Shown here piece by piece: positions 18,901 through 27,642 of a stretch of DNA of 64,000 bases. The notes under the pieces are model-generated. The model made no database searches, had not been told where the DNA came from, and worked only from the letters and a program-made list of their open reading frames with translations. The position numbers and the translations under genes were made by a program. The stretch's first letter is position 1. Each line of letters opens with the position of its first letter. The DNA comes from Caryophanon latum (lineage in GTDB: Bacteria; Bacillota; Bacilli; Bacillales_A; Planococcaceae), in contig NZ_MATO01000032.1 of assembly GCF_001700325.1 (NCBI RefSeq), positions 1-64,000 of the forward strand, read 5' to 3'.

Positions 18901-19776
18901 TTTGTTTAAATCCGTATTAAATAAATGAGCACGAGGTAAATCAATAGCGTTCGCGGTTAAATTAACCGGCTCCCCAAAAATCCAATTTTCTACTTCATTA
19001 TTCGCTACTCTACCTAACGTTAAATCTTTCATTGCGTTTAATTGGCGTTCGAGTTGAATGATTTTCCCATCGTTAATTGCGTAATATTTCTTTTCAGATG
19101 AAAGTTTAGATGACAGTTGAATTTTATATACAGAACCTTTTTCTTTTTCAATAATGGAACCTATTCGTCGTCTCTGCGATGTTTGAAAATCGTTATATGT
19201 TGACACGTCATGTGCCATCTCATAAATAGACCAGTTTATGAAATTTTTTTTGACATCACTTGAAATATGTACAAAGCAAAAGTCTTTATCAATTTTTTTA
19301 TGCAGTTTTATGTCGATTTTGATCATATCTTTCTTGGCCTTTTCAAAATCATATTTTAAAAAATGTTGCCATTGCTCCATTCGCGAGTTCATATTGCGAG
19401 AATGCTCCTGGGAACTTTTTAATTGCTTAATTTGTTGAGTTAGCTGAGATGATAGTACATGATTTCGTTGATCCACAAATTGTATAGTTGTTGCAACATT
19501 TAACTTTGTATTTTTTAAACTTGACGATCCGAATCGTTGTACAGCGATGCAAACAGCTTCGTTATGCAATAATTCGATAAAGAAAGACAAAGTCAAATCA
19601 TCATTTTCAGCATAGTTTAAATAAATGTACGTGCTCGCTTCATTACGTCCAGAAGTTTTAGAGACGAGGGCGGGTTGTACAGTTTTAAAAATATTTAAAT
19701 TTAAGTAAGTTTTATTTGTTAGCTCCATCACTTTTTGTTGTGCGCTTTTTGTGAATTTAACGTATAGCTTTTCCAT
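15958..19776 (-). CDS. Large UPF1-like (COG1112) SF1 helicase with coiled-coil insertion
   Basis: 1272 aa. An N-terminal ~290-residue domain precedes Walker A GPPGTGKT at 312-319. Residues about 400-930 are a long Gln/Glu/Lys-rich coiled coil that splits the helicase core. Walker B 'VVIIDEVSKA' is near 963-971, 'GDHKQLPP' follows, and the C-terminal RecA lobe has 'GTVDRFQGME' and 'RVNVALSRA' near 1225. All catalytic SF1 motifs look intact. The coiled-coil split gives an SMC/Rad50-like outline on an SF1B motor. First gene of a two-gene operon with the 453-aa protein. AT-rich; likely part of a defence or nucleic-acid processing system. SD is weak (GTAGATGA). Confidence 0.75.
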   Translation of the reverse strand: MEKLYVKFTKSAQQKVMELTNKTYLNLNIFKTVQPALVSKTSGRNEASTYIYLNYAENDDLTLSFFIELLHNEAVCIAVQRFGSSSLKNTKLNVATTIQFVDQRNHVLSSQLTQQIKQLKSSQEHSRNMNSRMEQWQHFLKYDFEKAKKDMIKIDIKLHKKIDKDFCFVHISSDVKKNFINWSIYEMAHDVSTYNDFQTSQRRRIGSIIEKEKGSVYKIQLSSKLSSEKKYYAINDGKIIQLERQLNAMKDLTLGRVANNEVENWIFGEPVNLTANAIDLPRAHLFNTDLNKWQYEAVKGALAANDLYCIQGPPGTGKTTVITEICFQNTKNGLKTLIASQSNLAVDNVLAKLMADSDILMLRKGDPDRVEEEGMPFIEKNVIYNWQKNIIELSTNNLNRLQQDISSYEPKNFDEFNIEQQRLREQLNLQQDIINNLEEKENSLQTELTYQEELINNIMQQYKDVIEEAKKLQHYTQIEATKKKIEACCKQIVALTNSDKQLDQTLANESRTLTSLQSIEGISKIYYQKKDLHDKLTEEISKLETVKIQQEKYFNELKQEIEFAETLHTKYPTTLLSDLMYYTEKYSIPFDLTEFTNEANKLLKIDEQLYELNKMITQYETLENDANQLFIQRQINIMQTNITTLLPHQFEEASTLLLNRLHSQPKQLGGGRTQYILTEEWFNALCQDYTNFRACGQQLYSNLQQLTATRETFNTETSLWTLLKKYQANLLEIMQEERITLSRMFKHVKKYENLQQSIENAKVAMEDISKDYVELSLIPSLEMYYEKIALQQSKVEHIKKKKELLKLEQKNLEQNLLNEQSALEYFSTEKQQLRDHLLAKIQFLENQSRLIHRKKKQIIGEQRLVIFEKEQPLKETYALKEQLHTSKQTYLKALENEQKQQAILEEKALLIEFQQEWIQEIKQLKGAKLDELASIYIDHANVIGTTCIQSGSKNFKEAFKEFDVVIIDEVSKATPPEILLPVLKGKKVILVGDHKQLPPMIEESLLNELVEQDEYAQIDKLDLKTYYKESLFERLFTQLTTQFKMTLYTQYRMHPQMMDLIQQFYTDQQHALECGLHDPDQQRAHNLPLTNVQTNDHVIWLDVPNTPDFYEQYVNKTYQNNAEIQLIQQTVIEIIHTIQQQKNDGILAVDYKKDIGIISFYSGQVEAIKMMLEKLNDEQHIYDHADLRVGTVDRFQGMEKEVIIISFVRNNAQNQIGFAKDPRRVNVALSRAQQLLVIIGSTNNFGKKMPIYRNIIEQLKKDNRVINTMEMV

Positions 19777-19871
19777 ATAAGTGTAATCATCTACTTTCTT
19801 TTAGAATGTTACAGGTTTAGTGACTAATTAAGGATGTCTAGACTTTTATATGCATTATAAGTTTTCGAAAT

Positions 19872-19935
19872 AATAAAAAAATCTGTATTTGCTACTGTTG
19901 CAGTGTGACGTAGCAACAGAAGGACATATACAGAT
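19872..19935 (-). terminator. Terminator downstream of the HicB-DUF2691 gene
   Basis: On the minus strand ATCTGTAT ... ATACAGAT encloses an inner CTGTTGC/GCAACAG stem and is followed by TTTTTTT. It separates the minus-strand gene at 20037-21002 from the helicase gene. The rest of the 19777-20036 gap shows no ORF. Confidence 0.7.
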
Positions 19936-20036
19936 GCATTCTTATTCTATCAATGATTCACTTTTTTTACTATAGTTAACAAAAAAACATCTCATTTGGT
20001 ACGTAAGTTATAGTCATTTAATCGTTTTACTCATTG

Positions 20037-21002
20037 CTAAAACGCAACAAACATCGTCAACTCATCATTATCATCCGTTATGAACTGAATTTTTTCAAAC
20101 TGCTGTGCTACTGCATTTGCATAAATTTGCGCCAGTGTTTGCGGATCTTTTGCATACATGTATACGTGCGAGCAATCGACGACGAGCAACACGAGCTGGC
20201 ATTCACTTCTTACAAATTGCTCGTAATTCGCAATGTCCTCGACGTCCGCTTCGTGCTGAAATGCTTTTAAATCGGCGAAAATGATGTAATACGGCTCGTC
20301 GGAAATGATGTGTTGAAGCGTGCTGCCATCGAGTAGGCGAGCAGGTGGAAATAAATCGCGACCGAGCGAGTCATCCTCGATATAGTACGCTTCTCGGCCG
20401 CCGTTATGCCAAATGAAATCGCGCACGTTTATGCCGTTTAAAATATGGTGCAAATACGTGCCGTATGCGTTTGGAATATGAAACGACAGTCCGCGGCTTT
20501 TCTTTGCTAAGTTTGGCAGCAGCACATGCTCCGCGTAGTGATGGAACTGCTCCTCTGCTTCGGCGTAACGCATGACAGTAAACAACAGCGCGTCGTTGAA
20601 ATAAATGTCCCATTGATCGTTTTCATTTTTGTAGCCGACTGCGCTAAATCGTGGGGGATCGTTCGCGTCATAATAATCGATATGCCAATGTCGCCCGCGT
20701 AAATGCGCGTTGATTTCCTCAGCATACGGCTCAAATGACGTTTCCATTTCAATGTATTGCTGCGATGCGTCGTCGCAATGAAACGGTACGGGGGAAGGGA
20801 GTGTTTCGTTGTCATACAGCATGCCGGCTAACGTGTACGCGAGCTCCTTTTGTGCGTTGGCGATAGCGTGTTGCTGCGTATTGCCGGTTGCGAGCGGATA
20901 GTCGGCGCCATGTTCGGGAAAAAGTGTCGGGAAGTAGACGCCGAATGTGCCGTCTTGTTGCTTAATAAACGCAGGGTATGTGACGTTGTGGAAGTGAATC
21001 AT
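20037..21002 (-). CDS. HicB-like / DUF2691 fusion protein
   Basis: 321 aa. Residues 1-65 resemble a HicB-type antitoxin fold ('YPAFIKQQDGTFGVYFP', then '...AIANAQKELAYTL'). Residues about 165-321 match DUF2691 ('SRGLSFHIPNAYGTYL', 'YYIIFADLKAF', 'LVLLVVDCSHVYMYAKD', 'FITDDNDE'). The ~100-residue middle is unassigned. No HicA toxin is adjacent. GC content is like core genes, not like the neighbouring helicase. DUF2691 proteins are small stand-alone Bacillales proteins, so the fusion is unusual. Function unknown. Confidence 0.6.
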   Translation of the reverse strand: MIHFHNVTYPAFIKQQDGTFGVYFPTLFPEHGADYPLATGNTQQHAIANAQKELAYTLAGMLYDNETLPSPVPFHCDDASQQYIEMETSFEPYAEEINAHLRGRHWHIDYYDANDPPRFSAVGYKNENDQWDIYFNDALLFTVMRYAEAEEQFHHYAEHVLLPNLAKKSRGLSFHIPNAYGTYLHHILNGINVRDFIWHNGGREAYYIEDDSLGRDLFPPARLLDGSTLQHIISDEPYYIIFADLKAFQHEADVEDIANYEQFVRSECQLVLLVVDCSHVYMYAKDPQTLAQIYANAVAQQFEKIQFITDDNDELTMFVAF

Positions 21003-21015
21003 GATCTAACACATC

Positions 21016-21627
21016 TTAACTGAATAGTTTATTGAGTTCATTTTTGATCGCATTCAGTTGTGCATCTTTTATATGAATTGCACTTAAAAATTTAAAATAA
21101 TCTCTTTTTTTGCAAATGCTTTTTTCAATAAGTAATTTACCTAATTCGAACAAACCGTGCACTTCGATTAATTTATCAGGCTCGTTTTCGATGCTAGAAG
21201 AAATTCGGTAATTGTTAAGTGGAATGATTTGTTGAAAATCCGTATCATTACTCGTAATTAGATTGATGCCCAACGTAAGACAACTAGTTAAAATACTAAT
21301 ATCTCCTGTATCTACAGTCTGTTTAAATGCTCTACTATTTTGATAGTTTGCAAAATCGATACTCACTTTCTCGAAAAAGTATTCGTATGCAGTGTATTGT
21401 AGTTCATCTAAAGAATGTTCAGAAGTAGGGTCAAATAATATCCAATGGAGTTCATTTATTTTTTGTTCCACTGTCGTTGCATTTTGTTTTACTTCAGCTA
21501 AAACGTCTATATGTACATAAACCTTCTCATACAATTCATTAATCCATGCAAATACATCTATGTTTTTCATATGTGTACAATAAATAAGTAGATTCGTATC
21601 AATGAAAGTTGGAGACAGTTTAGTCAT
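21016..21627 (-). CDS. PIN-domain protein (probable RNase toxin)
   Basis: 203 aa. N-terminal 'FIDTNLLIY' supplies the first PIN acidic residue; 'DTGDISIL' and 'ITSNDTDF' supply later acids, as expected for a Mg2+-dependent ribonuclease. The last ~50 residues are an extra helical tail. Start overlaps the stop of the ImmA-like gene by 8 nt. It ends a XRE-ImmA-PIN operon, a layout like the XRE/ImmA/DUF4411 modules that behave as toxin-antitoxin or stress modules. Confidence 0.75.
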   Translation of the reverse strand: MTKLSPTFIDTNLLIYCTHMKNIDVFAWINELYEKVYVHIDVLAEVKQNATTVEQKINELHWILFDPTSEHSLDELQYTAYEYFFEKVSIDFANYQNSRAFKQTVDTGDISILTSCLTLGINLITSNDTDFQQIIPLNNYRISSSIENEPDKLIEVHGLFELGKLLIEKSICKKRDYFKFLSAIHIKDAQLNAIKNELNKLFS

Positions 21628-22345
21628 GTTTCGCTGCCTCCGAATTTTTGTCGCTAAAATAAAATTTCAATGAATCTAATTCAGGAAACATTGAAATTTT
21701 CGTTGCGGTATCTAAAGAACTTTTGGCTAACGCTAAGTGACAACGCAATTGTTGCAGTTTATGTTCAATCAGTGTTATATAAGGGTCTTCATTACGCATT
21801 GTTATTGTATTTAGCTGTTCATCGATTTGTTTCGTATTAATATCGAGTTCAACAAATCTTTTTAATACAGCTTCATATGGTGAGGCAGATAAATCCGCAA
21901 TGATGAAAAGAATTTCACTTTCAGATTTCCCACTTTGTTTTAAATGATAGTATTTATTGAGTACATTCTTCGTTGGCAATAAAATATTTGCTGCAAAATG
22001 ATCCGCAGCTCGTTCTATGTCGATTTCATTAAAATTAAAAACATTTGGAAGGTCGTGTAAATGAATATGCCATAGCTCGTGCGCAACAGTGAAGTTTTGG
22101 AGGCGCACATTAAAGTTTGTATTGACATAAAGAAATTTTTGCCCTTTTCCGATAGCGCAAAATCCTTCTGCGTTTGCATCATTTAATGGTTTATACATCA
22201 TGCGAATATCTTTTAGTGCAGTTAAATCGTATAGCGTAGGACCAATGAAATCATGCGCATCTAAATCTTCTAAAAAATCGAGAGCAATCATTTGAGCTAC
22301 TTTATGTGTATTTGCGACATAATTAGTTGATTTTCCCTTCATCAA
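21620..22345 (-). CDS. ImmA/IrrE-family metallopeptidase
   Basis: 241 aa. Zinc protease motif HELWH at residues 89-93 with a downstream 'IERAADHFAANILLP' block, both diagnostic of ImmA/IrrE (COG2856). ImmA cleaves XRE-type repressors, as in ICEBs1. The upstream XRE gene overlaps it by 23 nt, so that protein is the obvious substrate, and the PIN protein is the likely output. Confidence 0.85.
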   Translation of the reverse strand: MMKGKSTNYVANTHKVAQMIALDFLEDLDAHDFIGPTLYDLTALKDIRMMYKPLNDANAEGFCAIGKGQKFLYVNTNFNVRLQNFTVAHELWHIHLHDLPNVFNFNEIDIERAADHFAANILLPTKNVLNKYYHLKQSGKSESEILFIIADLSASPYEAVLKRFVELDINTKQIDEQLNTITMRNEDPYITLIEHKLQQLRCHLALAKSSLDTATKISMFPELDSLKFYFSDKNSEAAKHD

Positions 22346-22667
22346 ATTGCTCCTTTAAACGAGTATAGTTATCCATTTCTACAATCATCTTTCTATATTC
22401 AAGACGCGCTGCTCGGGATTCAAATGATCCGCGCTGATAAAAAATATAGTCTTCGTTTTGTAAGTTTGGATCATATAAAAGTTCCTTTGGTGTGACACCT
22501 AGTGCTTTTGAAAATTCAATAAGTAAATTGCCAGTGAGTGCACGTTCACCGTTAATTAACATCGCTACATATGATCTAGATACACCTAATTTTTCAGCTA
22601 AATGTTGCTGTGTCATTGATTTAGACGTCATGATTGATTTAATATTTTTCGCTAATATGTTTGACAT
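22323..22667 (-). CDS. XRE-family regulator of the ImmA-PIN module
   Basis: 114 aa with an N-terminal XRE helix-turn-helix ('MTQQHLAEKLGVSRSYVAML') and a C-terminal helical tail. The start at 22667 is picked because GAAAGGAGC lies 7 nt before that ATG; the longer frame has no SD. First gene of the operon with the ImmA protease and PIN protein. Probable autorepressor/antitoxin. Confidence 0.82.
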   Translation of the reverse strand: MSNILAKNIKSIMTSKSMTQQHLAEKLGVSRSYVAMLINGERALTGNLLIEFSKALGVTPKELLYDPNLQNEDYIFYQRGSFESRAARLEYRKMIVEMDNYTRLKEQFDEGKIN

Positions 22668-22770
22668 CAAATATGCTCCTTTCATCGTACAGTATATTTT
22701 GAGCATAACATGTACTAATAAAAAATGTCACTAAAATGTTTTATTTTAGTGACATTTGTGACATTTGGTT

Positions 22771-23544
22771 TCATAATGCGACTTTATGCAAAAACGATAG
22801 CGAGCGTTCGTTAAACAGCTGTGGCTGATCGACGTTGCATACGTGCCCGCTTTGTTCCAAGATGATTAAGTCGCTTTTTGGCTGGCTGCGCACAATTTCT
22901 TTCACCGATTCAAGGAACATGTAATCTTCATCGCCCATAATGTAGAGCGTCGGAATTCGGGTGTCGCGCTCGTTGAACATAAGCAGCCGCTTCGTCACCG
23001 AGTTCGTGAGCGACAGCCAGCGTAAAAATTCGCGCTGCTGCACCTTTTTTGCCTCCTCGACAAAGAGCGAGCGCGATTGTTCATGCACTTTTTTCGGCAT
23101 TAAAATCCACGCGAAGAAGCGGTAAAGCAGCATGTACGGGACGAAGCGCTTCAAGCTGTTGGCGATCGACAATAAAACGTTTAAGCGCGGCGTAATGCGA
23201 ATGACCGCTCCTGCTAAAATCATGCTTTGAATGCGCTCTGGATGCTCCTCAGCTAGCTGACGAATTAAAATGGTGCCGAGTGAGATGCCGACGAAATGTG
23301 CTTTGTCGATGCCCTCGTGATCGAGAACGTCTAAAATATCTTTGCTGACAAGCTCGAATGTGTAGCGGTGTGGATTATGTATAAACTTCGATGAACCGTG
23401 GCCACGTAAATCGACGACGAGGACGTTAAATTGTTTGCGGTATGCGCGAATTTGACGATACCAAATGCTAGAGCTGCCACCCGCACCGTGTACGAGGACG
23501 ACCCATTCTTGATGGTGCTGGCTATAAATTTTGTAATGTAGCAA
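22771..23544 (-). CDS. Alpha/beta-fold hydrolase
   Basis: 257 aa. Oxyanion loop 'VLVHGAGGSSSIWY', nucleophile elbow GISLG (Ser88), acid in 'MGDEDYMF' and His in 'SGHVCNV' complete the catalytic triad. Substrate not predictable. The start is TTG 23544 with AAAGGGGGA 7-8 nt upstream; an ATG in that SD is out of frame. It lies after the opuC operon, behind a terminator, and is read the same way. Confidence 0.85.
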   Translation of the reverse strand: MLHYKIYSQHHQEWVVLVHGAGGSSSIWYRQIRAYRKQFNVLVVDLRGHGSSKFIHNPHRYTFELVSKDILDVLDHEGIDKAHFVGISLGTILIRQLAEEHPERIQSMILAGAVIRITPRLNVLLSIANSLKRFVPYMLLYRFFAWILMPKKVHEQSRSLFVEEAKKVQQREFLRWLSLTNSVTKRLLMFNERDTRIPTLYIMGDEDYMFLESVKEIVRSQPKSDLIILEQSGHVCNVDQPQLFNERSLSFLHKVAL

Positions 23545-23637
23545 ATTGCATCCCCCTTTTACGAATAATGATTGCCTCTTCTTTTCATACCTTTATTTTT
23601 GTATGATAAAACGTGTTTCATCGCATTTGTGAAACGA

Positions 23638-23677
23638 AAAGAAACTGCATGCCGTTTGCGTGGCGTGCAGTTTCTTT
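23638..23677. terminator. Terminator after opuCD
   Basis: Near-perfect 16-bp stem AAAGAAACTGCACGCC/GGCATGCAGTTTCTTT (minus-strand reading) with a T-rich tail. Closes the opuC operon. Confidence 0.85.
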
Positions 23678-23684
23678 GGATGCG

Positions 23685-24374
23685 TTAAATCATTTTTTCG
23701 AGGCGCTGCTGTTTTTTTTGCGGGTCGAAACGTCGCTCGAGCCAGCCGAGTATGACGTCGACAATGACCGCCATGAGCGCTGTCGGAATGGCGCCGGCTA
23801 AAATAATGGCCGTGCCGTCTGTTGCGTTCGTGCCGCGAATAATGATGTCACCTAAGCCACCTGCGCCGATGAACGCCCCGATTGCCGTAATGCCGATTGC
23901 GACGACAAGGGCGATGCGAATGCCAGTAATGATGATCGATAGTGATAGCGGCAGCTCAATCATGTACAGCACTTGCTTTCGTGTCATGCCCATGCCACGC
24001 CCTGCATCGGTTAAGCTTTTATCAATTGACAAAATGCCGGTATACGTATTTTTAATAATCGGTAAGAGCGAATATAAAAAGACGGTAACAATGACGGTCG
24101 TTTTGCCAAGACCGAACACGAGCATAAGCATGGCCATGAGCGCGAGCGCCGGAATCGTTTGAATAATGTTCGCGAGTGCCATAACGGGTGTTGCTAGCTT
24201 GCTCGTTTTGGCAATGAAAATACCGAGTGGAATGCCGATCAGTGCGGCGAGCAATACACCGTATACTGAAATGAAAAAGTGCGACATAAATTGTTCAAGC
24301 ACGTACATGCCATTTTCGCGGAAGTAGTATGTAAACTGCTCCCACGTACTCAATTTTGATAAATCTTCCATCAT
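23685..24374 (-). CDS. opuCD: Osmoprotectant ABC transporter permease OpuCD-like
   Basis: 229-aa integral membrane permease with about six hydrophobic segments and the EAA-like loop 'DAGRGMGMTRKQVLYMIELPLSLSIIITG' region typical of OpuC/ProW-type permeases. Pairs with the second permease at 25297-25932 and the ATPase to import glycine betaine, choline or carnitine. Start overlaps the stop of the binding-protein gene (ATGA). Confidence 0.85.
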   Translation of the reverse strand: MMEDLSKLSTWEQFTYYFRENGMYVLEQFMSHFFISVYGVLLAALIGIPLGIFIAKTSKLATPVMALANIIQTIPALALMAMLMLVFGLGKTTVIVTVFLYSLLPIIKNTYTGILSIDKSLTDAGRGMGMTRKQVLYMIELPLSLSIIITGIRIALVVAIGITAIGAFIGAGGLGDIIIRGTNATDGTAIILAGAIPTALMAVIVDVILGWLERRFDPQKKQQRLEKMI

Positions 24375-25285
24375 TGATCACCTACTTCTTCACTAAAGTA
24401 ATTGTGCTCGATTAAAAAGTTTTCCGCTACGACAGCAGGTTCCATTAAGTTGTTATCAGATAAGTAGTTGAGCTCCTGCATTTTTTCAGTCGAAATTTTG
24501 CCGACGAGCAGCGACATAATCGGTTTTATGTGCGGCTTTGCTTCAAGCAGCTCGTTTGTCGCCATCATGCTCGCGTCATACGGTGGGAAGAAGTTTAAAT
24601 CGTCCTCGAGCACCGTCAAATCGTATGAAGCGATGCGTCCGTCCGTCGTATAGCCGAGCACGACATCGACTTCACCTGCTTGCACGGCGTCATACACTAA
24701 GCCGATTTGCATCGGGTATGTGCGCTTAAAATCAAATGCATACGCTTCTGTAAATGCTTTATAGCCATCGCCTTCGCGGTTCATCCACGACGTATCAACG
24801 CCAGCTTGCAATGTCGACGCAATGCTTTGTAAGTCGCTAATTTTAGTTAAGTTATGCTTTTGTGCCATTTCCTTTGACACCATGAACGCGTACGTGTTTT
24901 CAAAGCCGTATGAGTCAAAAAACGTTTGGTTAAAGCGTTCGTTAAATGCTTTTTGTACGAAGGCGAGCGTTTCGACCGAGTCCTTCATCGGCGCTTCTTG
25001 CAACGGCCCGGTTAAATCAGTGCCGGTGTAACGCAGTGCTGAAATGTTCGCATCGCCGTTGATCATCGCCTGATGCAGCACCATGCTTGAGCCGAGGTTG
25101 TTAATGAGCTCCACTTCCTCATCTGTATAATATTCAATTAAATATTTCAGCATGTAGCTCAAAATTTGTGATTCAGTCGTCACGATATTGGCAATGACAA
25201 TGTTGTCGGTGTTGCTTTCCTGTGAGCTCGAGCAACCAGCGAAACAAAGCACGGTCGCCATAAGCAGTAAAAAAATACGTTTCAT
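24371..25285 (-). CDS. opuCC: Osmoprotectant-binding lipoprotein OpuCC-like
   Basis: 304 aa with a lipoprotein signal peptide and lipobox 'CFAGC' near residue 18, so it is tethered to the outer face of the membrane. The rest is a type II periplasmic-binding fold of the QAC (quaternary ammonium compound) family. Delivers betaine-type solutes to the OpuC permeases. SD GAGGTGAGG precedes the start. Confidence 0.85.
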   Translation of the reverse strand: MKRIFLLLMATVLCFAGCSSSQESNTDNIVIANIVTTESQILSYMLKYLIEYYTDEEVELINNLGSSMVLHQAMINGDANISALRYTGTDLTGPLQEAPMKDSVETLAFVQKAFNERFNQTFFDSYGFENTYAFMVSKEMAQKHNLTKISDLQSIASTLQAGVDTSWMNREGDGYKAFTEAYAFDFKRTYPMQIGLVYDAVQAGEVDVVLGYTTDGRIASYDLTVLEDDLNFFPPYDASMMATNELLEAKPHIKPIMSLLVGKISTEKMQELNYLSDNNLMEPAVVAENFLIEHNYFSEEVGDQ

Positions 25286-25296
25286 TATTCCTCACC

Positions 25297-25932
25297 TCAT
25301 TTTTCAACGAGCAAGCCTTTAGGCGTTACCCATTTTTCGACTTTCGATAATAAAAAATCGGTTAACAATGCGAGTACAGTTACGAGAATCGCACCACCGA
25401 CGATGAAATCTGTTTGATATAAGTTGAGCCCGTTGAAAATAAAGTCACCGAGACCACCTGCACCGATGTATGAGGCGAGTGTTGCCCATGCGATGACGTA
25501 GACGGCAGATAAACGAATGCCTGCCATTATAATCGGGATAGCAAGTGGTATTTCAATCATGCGAATTGCTTGGAACGTCGTCATGCCCATACTTTGACCA
25601 GCACGAACTAAATCTTGATTGACCGAGCGCATACCGGCAAACGTGTTATTGAGAATTGGAAGTAACGTATAAATAAAAAGGGCGACGATGGCAGGTACTT
25701 TGCCGACGCCTAAAAAAGGAATCATGAGTGCTAAAATGGCGAGTGATGGTAACGTTTGAAAGACGCTCGTAATGGCGAGTACAATTTTGGCAAGCGTTGT
25801 CGTTTTTGATAGTGCGATGCCAAGTGGAATGGCAACGATTGCACCTAAAAATAGCGCGATAATCGAAATGTAAAAGTGCTCCCACGTTTTTAATAAAATC
25901 GCATCTGTATTTTGTGTGAAAAAATCAATCAT
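25297..25932 (-). CDS. opuCB: Osmoprotectant ABC transporter permease OpuCB-like
   Basis: 211-aa permease, about five to six membrane segments, EAA loop around '[20 protein letters not shown]'. Paralogous to the opuCD product. Its start overlaps the opuCA stop by 4 nt (ATGA). Confidence 0.85.
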   Translation of the reverse strand: MIDFFTQNTDAILLKTWEHFYISIIALFLGAIVAIPLGIALSKTTTLAKIVLAITSVFQTLPSLAILALMIPFLGVGKVPAIVALFIYTLLPILNNTFAGMRSVNQDLVRAGQSMGMTTFQAIRMIEIPLAIPIIMAGIRLSAVYVIAWATLASYIGAGGLGDFIFNGLNLYQTDFIVGGAILVTVLALLTDFLLSKVEKWVTPKGLLVEK

Positions 25933-27110
25933 CGCGTCTCCTCCTCGATTGGAGATGCGCTATTTGTAAGCAATGCGTCCGTTGCTTCAAGTGGTTCATC
26001 ACCCCAAATCGTGTCGTAAATCGTATCGACAATGTTGGCACGTGTAATTAAGCCGACGAGTTTGCTGTCGTGGTCGACGACGGGAATGTTTTGGAGGTTG
26101 CGCTTTAAAATACGGCGCACAGTATCTTGTAGTTTCGTGCCGGTTTTGACGTAAATGACTTCGTTGTTCATCGCCTCAGCAATTGTGTCGTGCTGTCGTT
26201 TCGGTCCGGTAAAGCTATCGACGTTTAAGTAGCCGAGTAAATGATCGTTTGCGTCCACGACAAATAGCGTATCGACACGCTTTTTCACCATGAGACGTAA
26301 CGCATCGTCTAAGCTTTTTTCAATCGTAATGGCAATTGGCTGAATCATTACTTCATCTACTGTTTTGACGCTCGGTTTTTGCTGAATGAGGCGGTGTGAA
26401 CCTAAAAAATCGCGCACGAAATCGGTAGCGGGGTTCGCTAAAATGTTATCGGGGGTATCAAATTGCACAACTTTTCCTTCGTGCATAATGCAAATGCGGT
26501 CGGCAAGCTTGATCGCTTCGTCCATATCGTGCGTTACGAAAATAACCGTTTTGCCGAGGCGCACTTGTAAATCTTTCATTAAATCTTGGAGCGTATCGCG
26601 CGTAATCGGGTCGAGTGCACCGAACGGCTCGTCCATTAAAATGATGTCTTGGTTCGCAGCGAGTGCGCGCAGTACACCGATGCGTTGCTGCTGCCCACCC
26701 GAAAGCTGTGCAGGGTACATATCTAAATACGACTCAGGTAAGTTAACGAGCTCAATGAGACGCTTTGCCGTTTCGTCCTTTTGCGGCTTGTCCCATTTTA
26801 ATAGCTTTGGCACGAGCGTAATGTTGTCGCGAATCGTCATATGTGGCATAAGTCCAATTTGCTGAATGACGTAGCCAATTTGTCGACGTAGCTGCACCGC
26901 ATTCATTTTTGATAAATCGTTACCATCTAATGTGATTGTGCCACTCGTTGGCTCGACCATGCGATTGATCATGCGCAGCGCTGTCGTTTTACCGCTGCCG
27001 CTCGTGCCGATAAAGGCGATGAACTCTCCTTTTTCAATCGTCAGCGTCATATGATCGACAGCTTTTTTGCCTCCTCGATATGTTTTCGTTAATTGTTCAA
27101 TGGATAGCAT
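25929..27110 (-). CDS. opuCA: Osmoprotectant ABC transporter ATPase OpuCA-like
   Basis: 393 aa. ABC domain with Walker A 'GTSGSGKTT', signature 'LSGGQQQR', Walker B '[12 protein letters not shown]', then two C-terminal CBS domains ('[11 protein letters not shown]...', '[16 protein letters not shown]'). The tandem CBS module senses ionic strength in OpuA/OpuC-type systems. The start at 27110 has AAAAAAGGAGG 6-7 nt upstream. Heads the operon opuCABCD. Confidence 0.9.
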   Translation of the reverse strand: MLSIEQLTKTYRGGKKAVDHMTLTIEKGEFIAFIGTSGSGKTTALRMINRMVEPTSGTITLDGNDLSKMNAVQLRRQIGYVIQQIGLMPHMTIRDNITLVPKLLKWDKPQKDETAKRLIELVNLPESYLDMYPAQLSGGQQQRIGVLRALAANQDIILMDEPFGALDPITRDTLQDLMKDLQVRLGKTVIFVTHDMDEAIKLADRICIMHEGKVVQFDTPDNILANPATDFVRDFLGSHRLIQQKPSVKTVDEVMIQPIAITIEKSLDDALRLMVKKRVDTLFVVDANDHLLGYLNVDSFTGPKRQHDTIAEAMNNEVIYVKTGTKLQDTVRRILKRNLQNIPVVDHDSKLVGLITRANIVDTIYDTIWGDEPLEATDALLTNSASPIEEETR

Positions 27111-27410
27111 ACAGTAACCTCCTTTTTTCATCAAAAATCGTTGTTTTCTGTTCATGTTGCTCCAGAAAATTATATACGTATAATAATCGAAAGCATACGT
27201 CTTAGTTAGCGTCACTTTCTCTTAAAGAACGACGCTACTTTTATTATTATAAAATAAGTGTATTAATATGTAAAATTCGTGCTTTTTCGAGCGAATTTTA
27301 CATTGTGGGAAAATGGTAGCTAAACGTTGTCACGACGGAGTTTGAGCAGCTTTTGAAAGAAGGAAGCGGAAGCGCCGATTTTAGAAAAATAATCGCTCCT
27401 CGATAACAGA

Positions 27411-27601
27411 AGGTGATTGAAATTTATAATGTGAACGCGGCTCGAAATAAGAGGGAAAAGCGTGAGTGAGAGACTACAGGTTCGAGCTTTTCCCAAAGGA
27501 GTCTCGCCGCACGCTTCCTGCCACTACAAAATAGCAATAATTCTCATTTTGCTGTTTAAAACAAGCGATTCAGCTGTATAAAAGTGGCGTATCAACAGAC
27601 C
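27411..27601. repeat. Mosaic copy of the MITE-like repeat family
   Basis: Lies in the 530-base gap between opuCA and the pentapeptide gene. Its left part (27411-27486, from AGGTGATTG through the GAGACTACAGG block) matches the reverse complement of the element at 39345-39500. Its right part (about 27560-27601, ending ATCAACAGACC) matches the reverse complement of the left end of the element at 11576-11755. The bases before it (27216-27410) show no gene; a divergent AT-rich stretch probably carries the opuCA promoter. Confidence 0.55.
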
Positions 27602-27642
27602 TGATATAATAGCTGTAAACATCGCGTAAGGAGGACTGCTTT

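Noticed and set aside
14596-19776. Mokosh system
   Set aside because: The helicase class fits but no PLD (HxKxxxxD) nuclease motif or kinase-like domain was seen in either protein.
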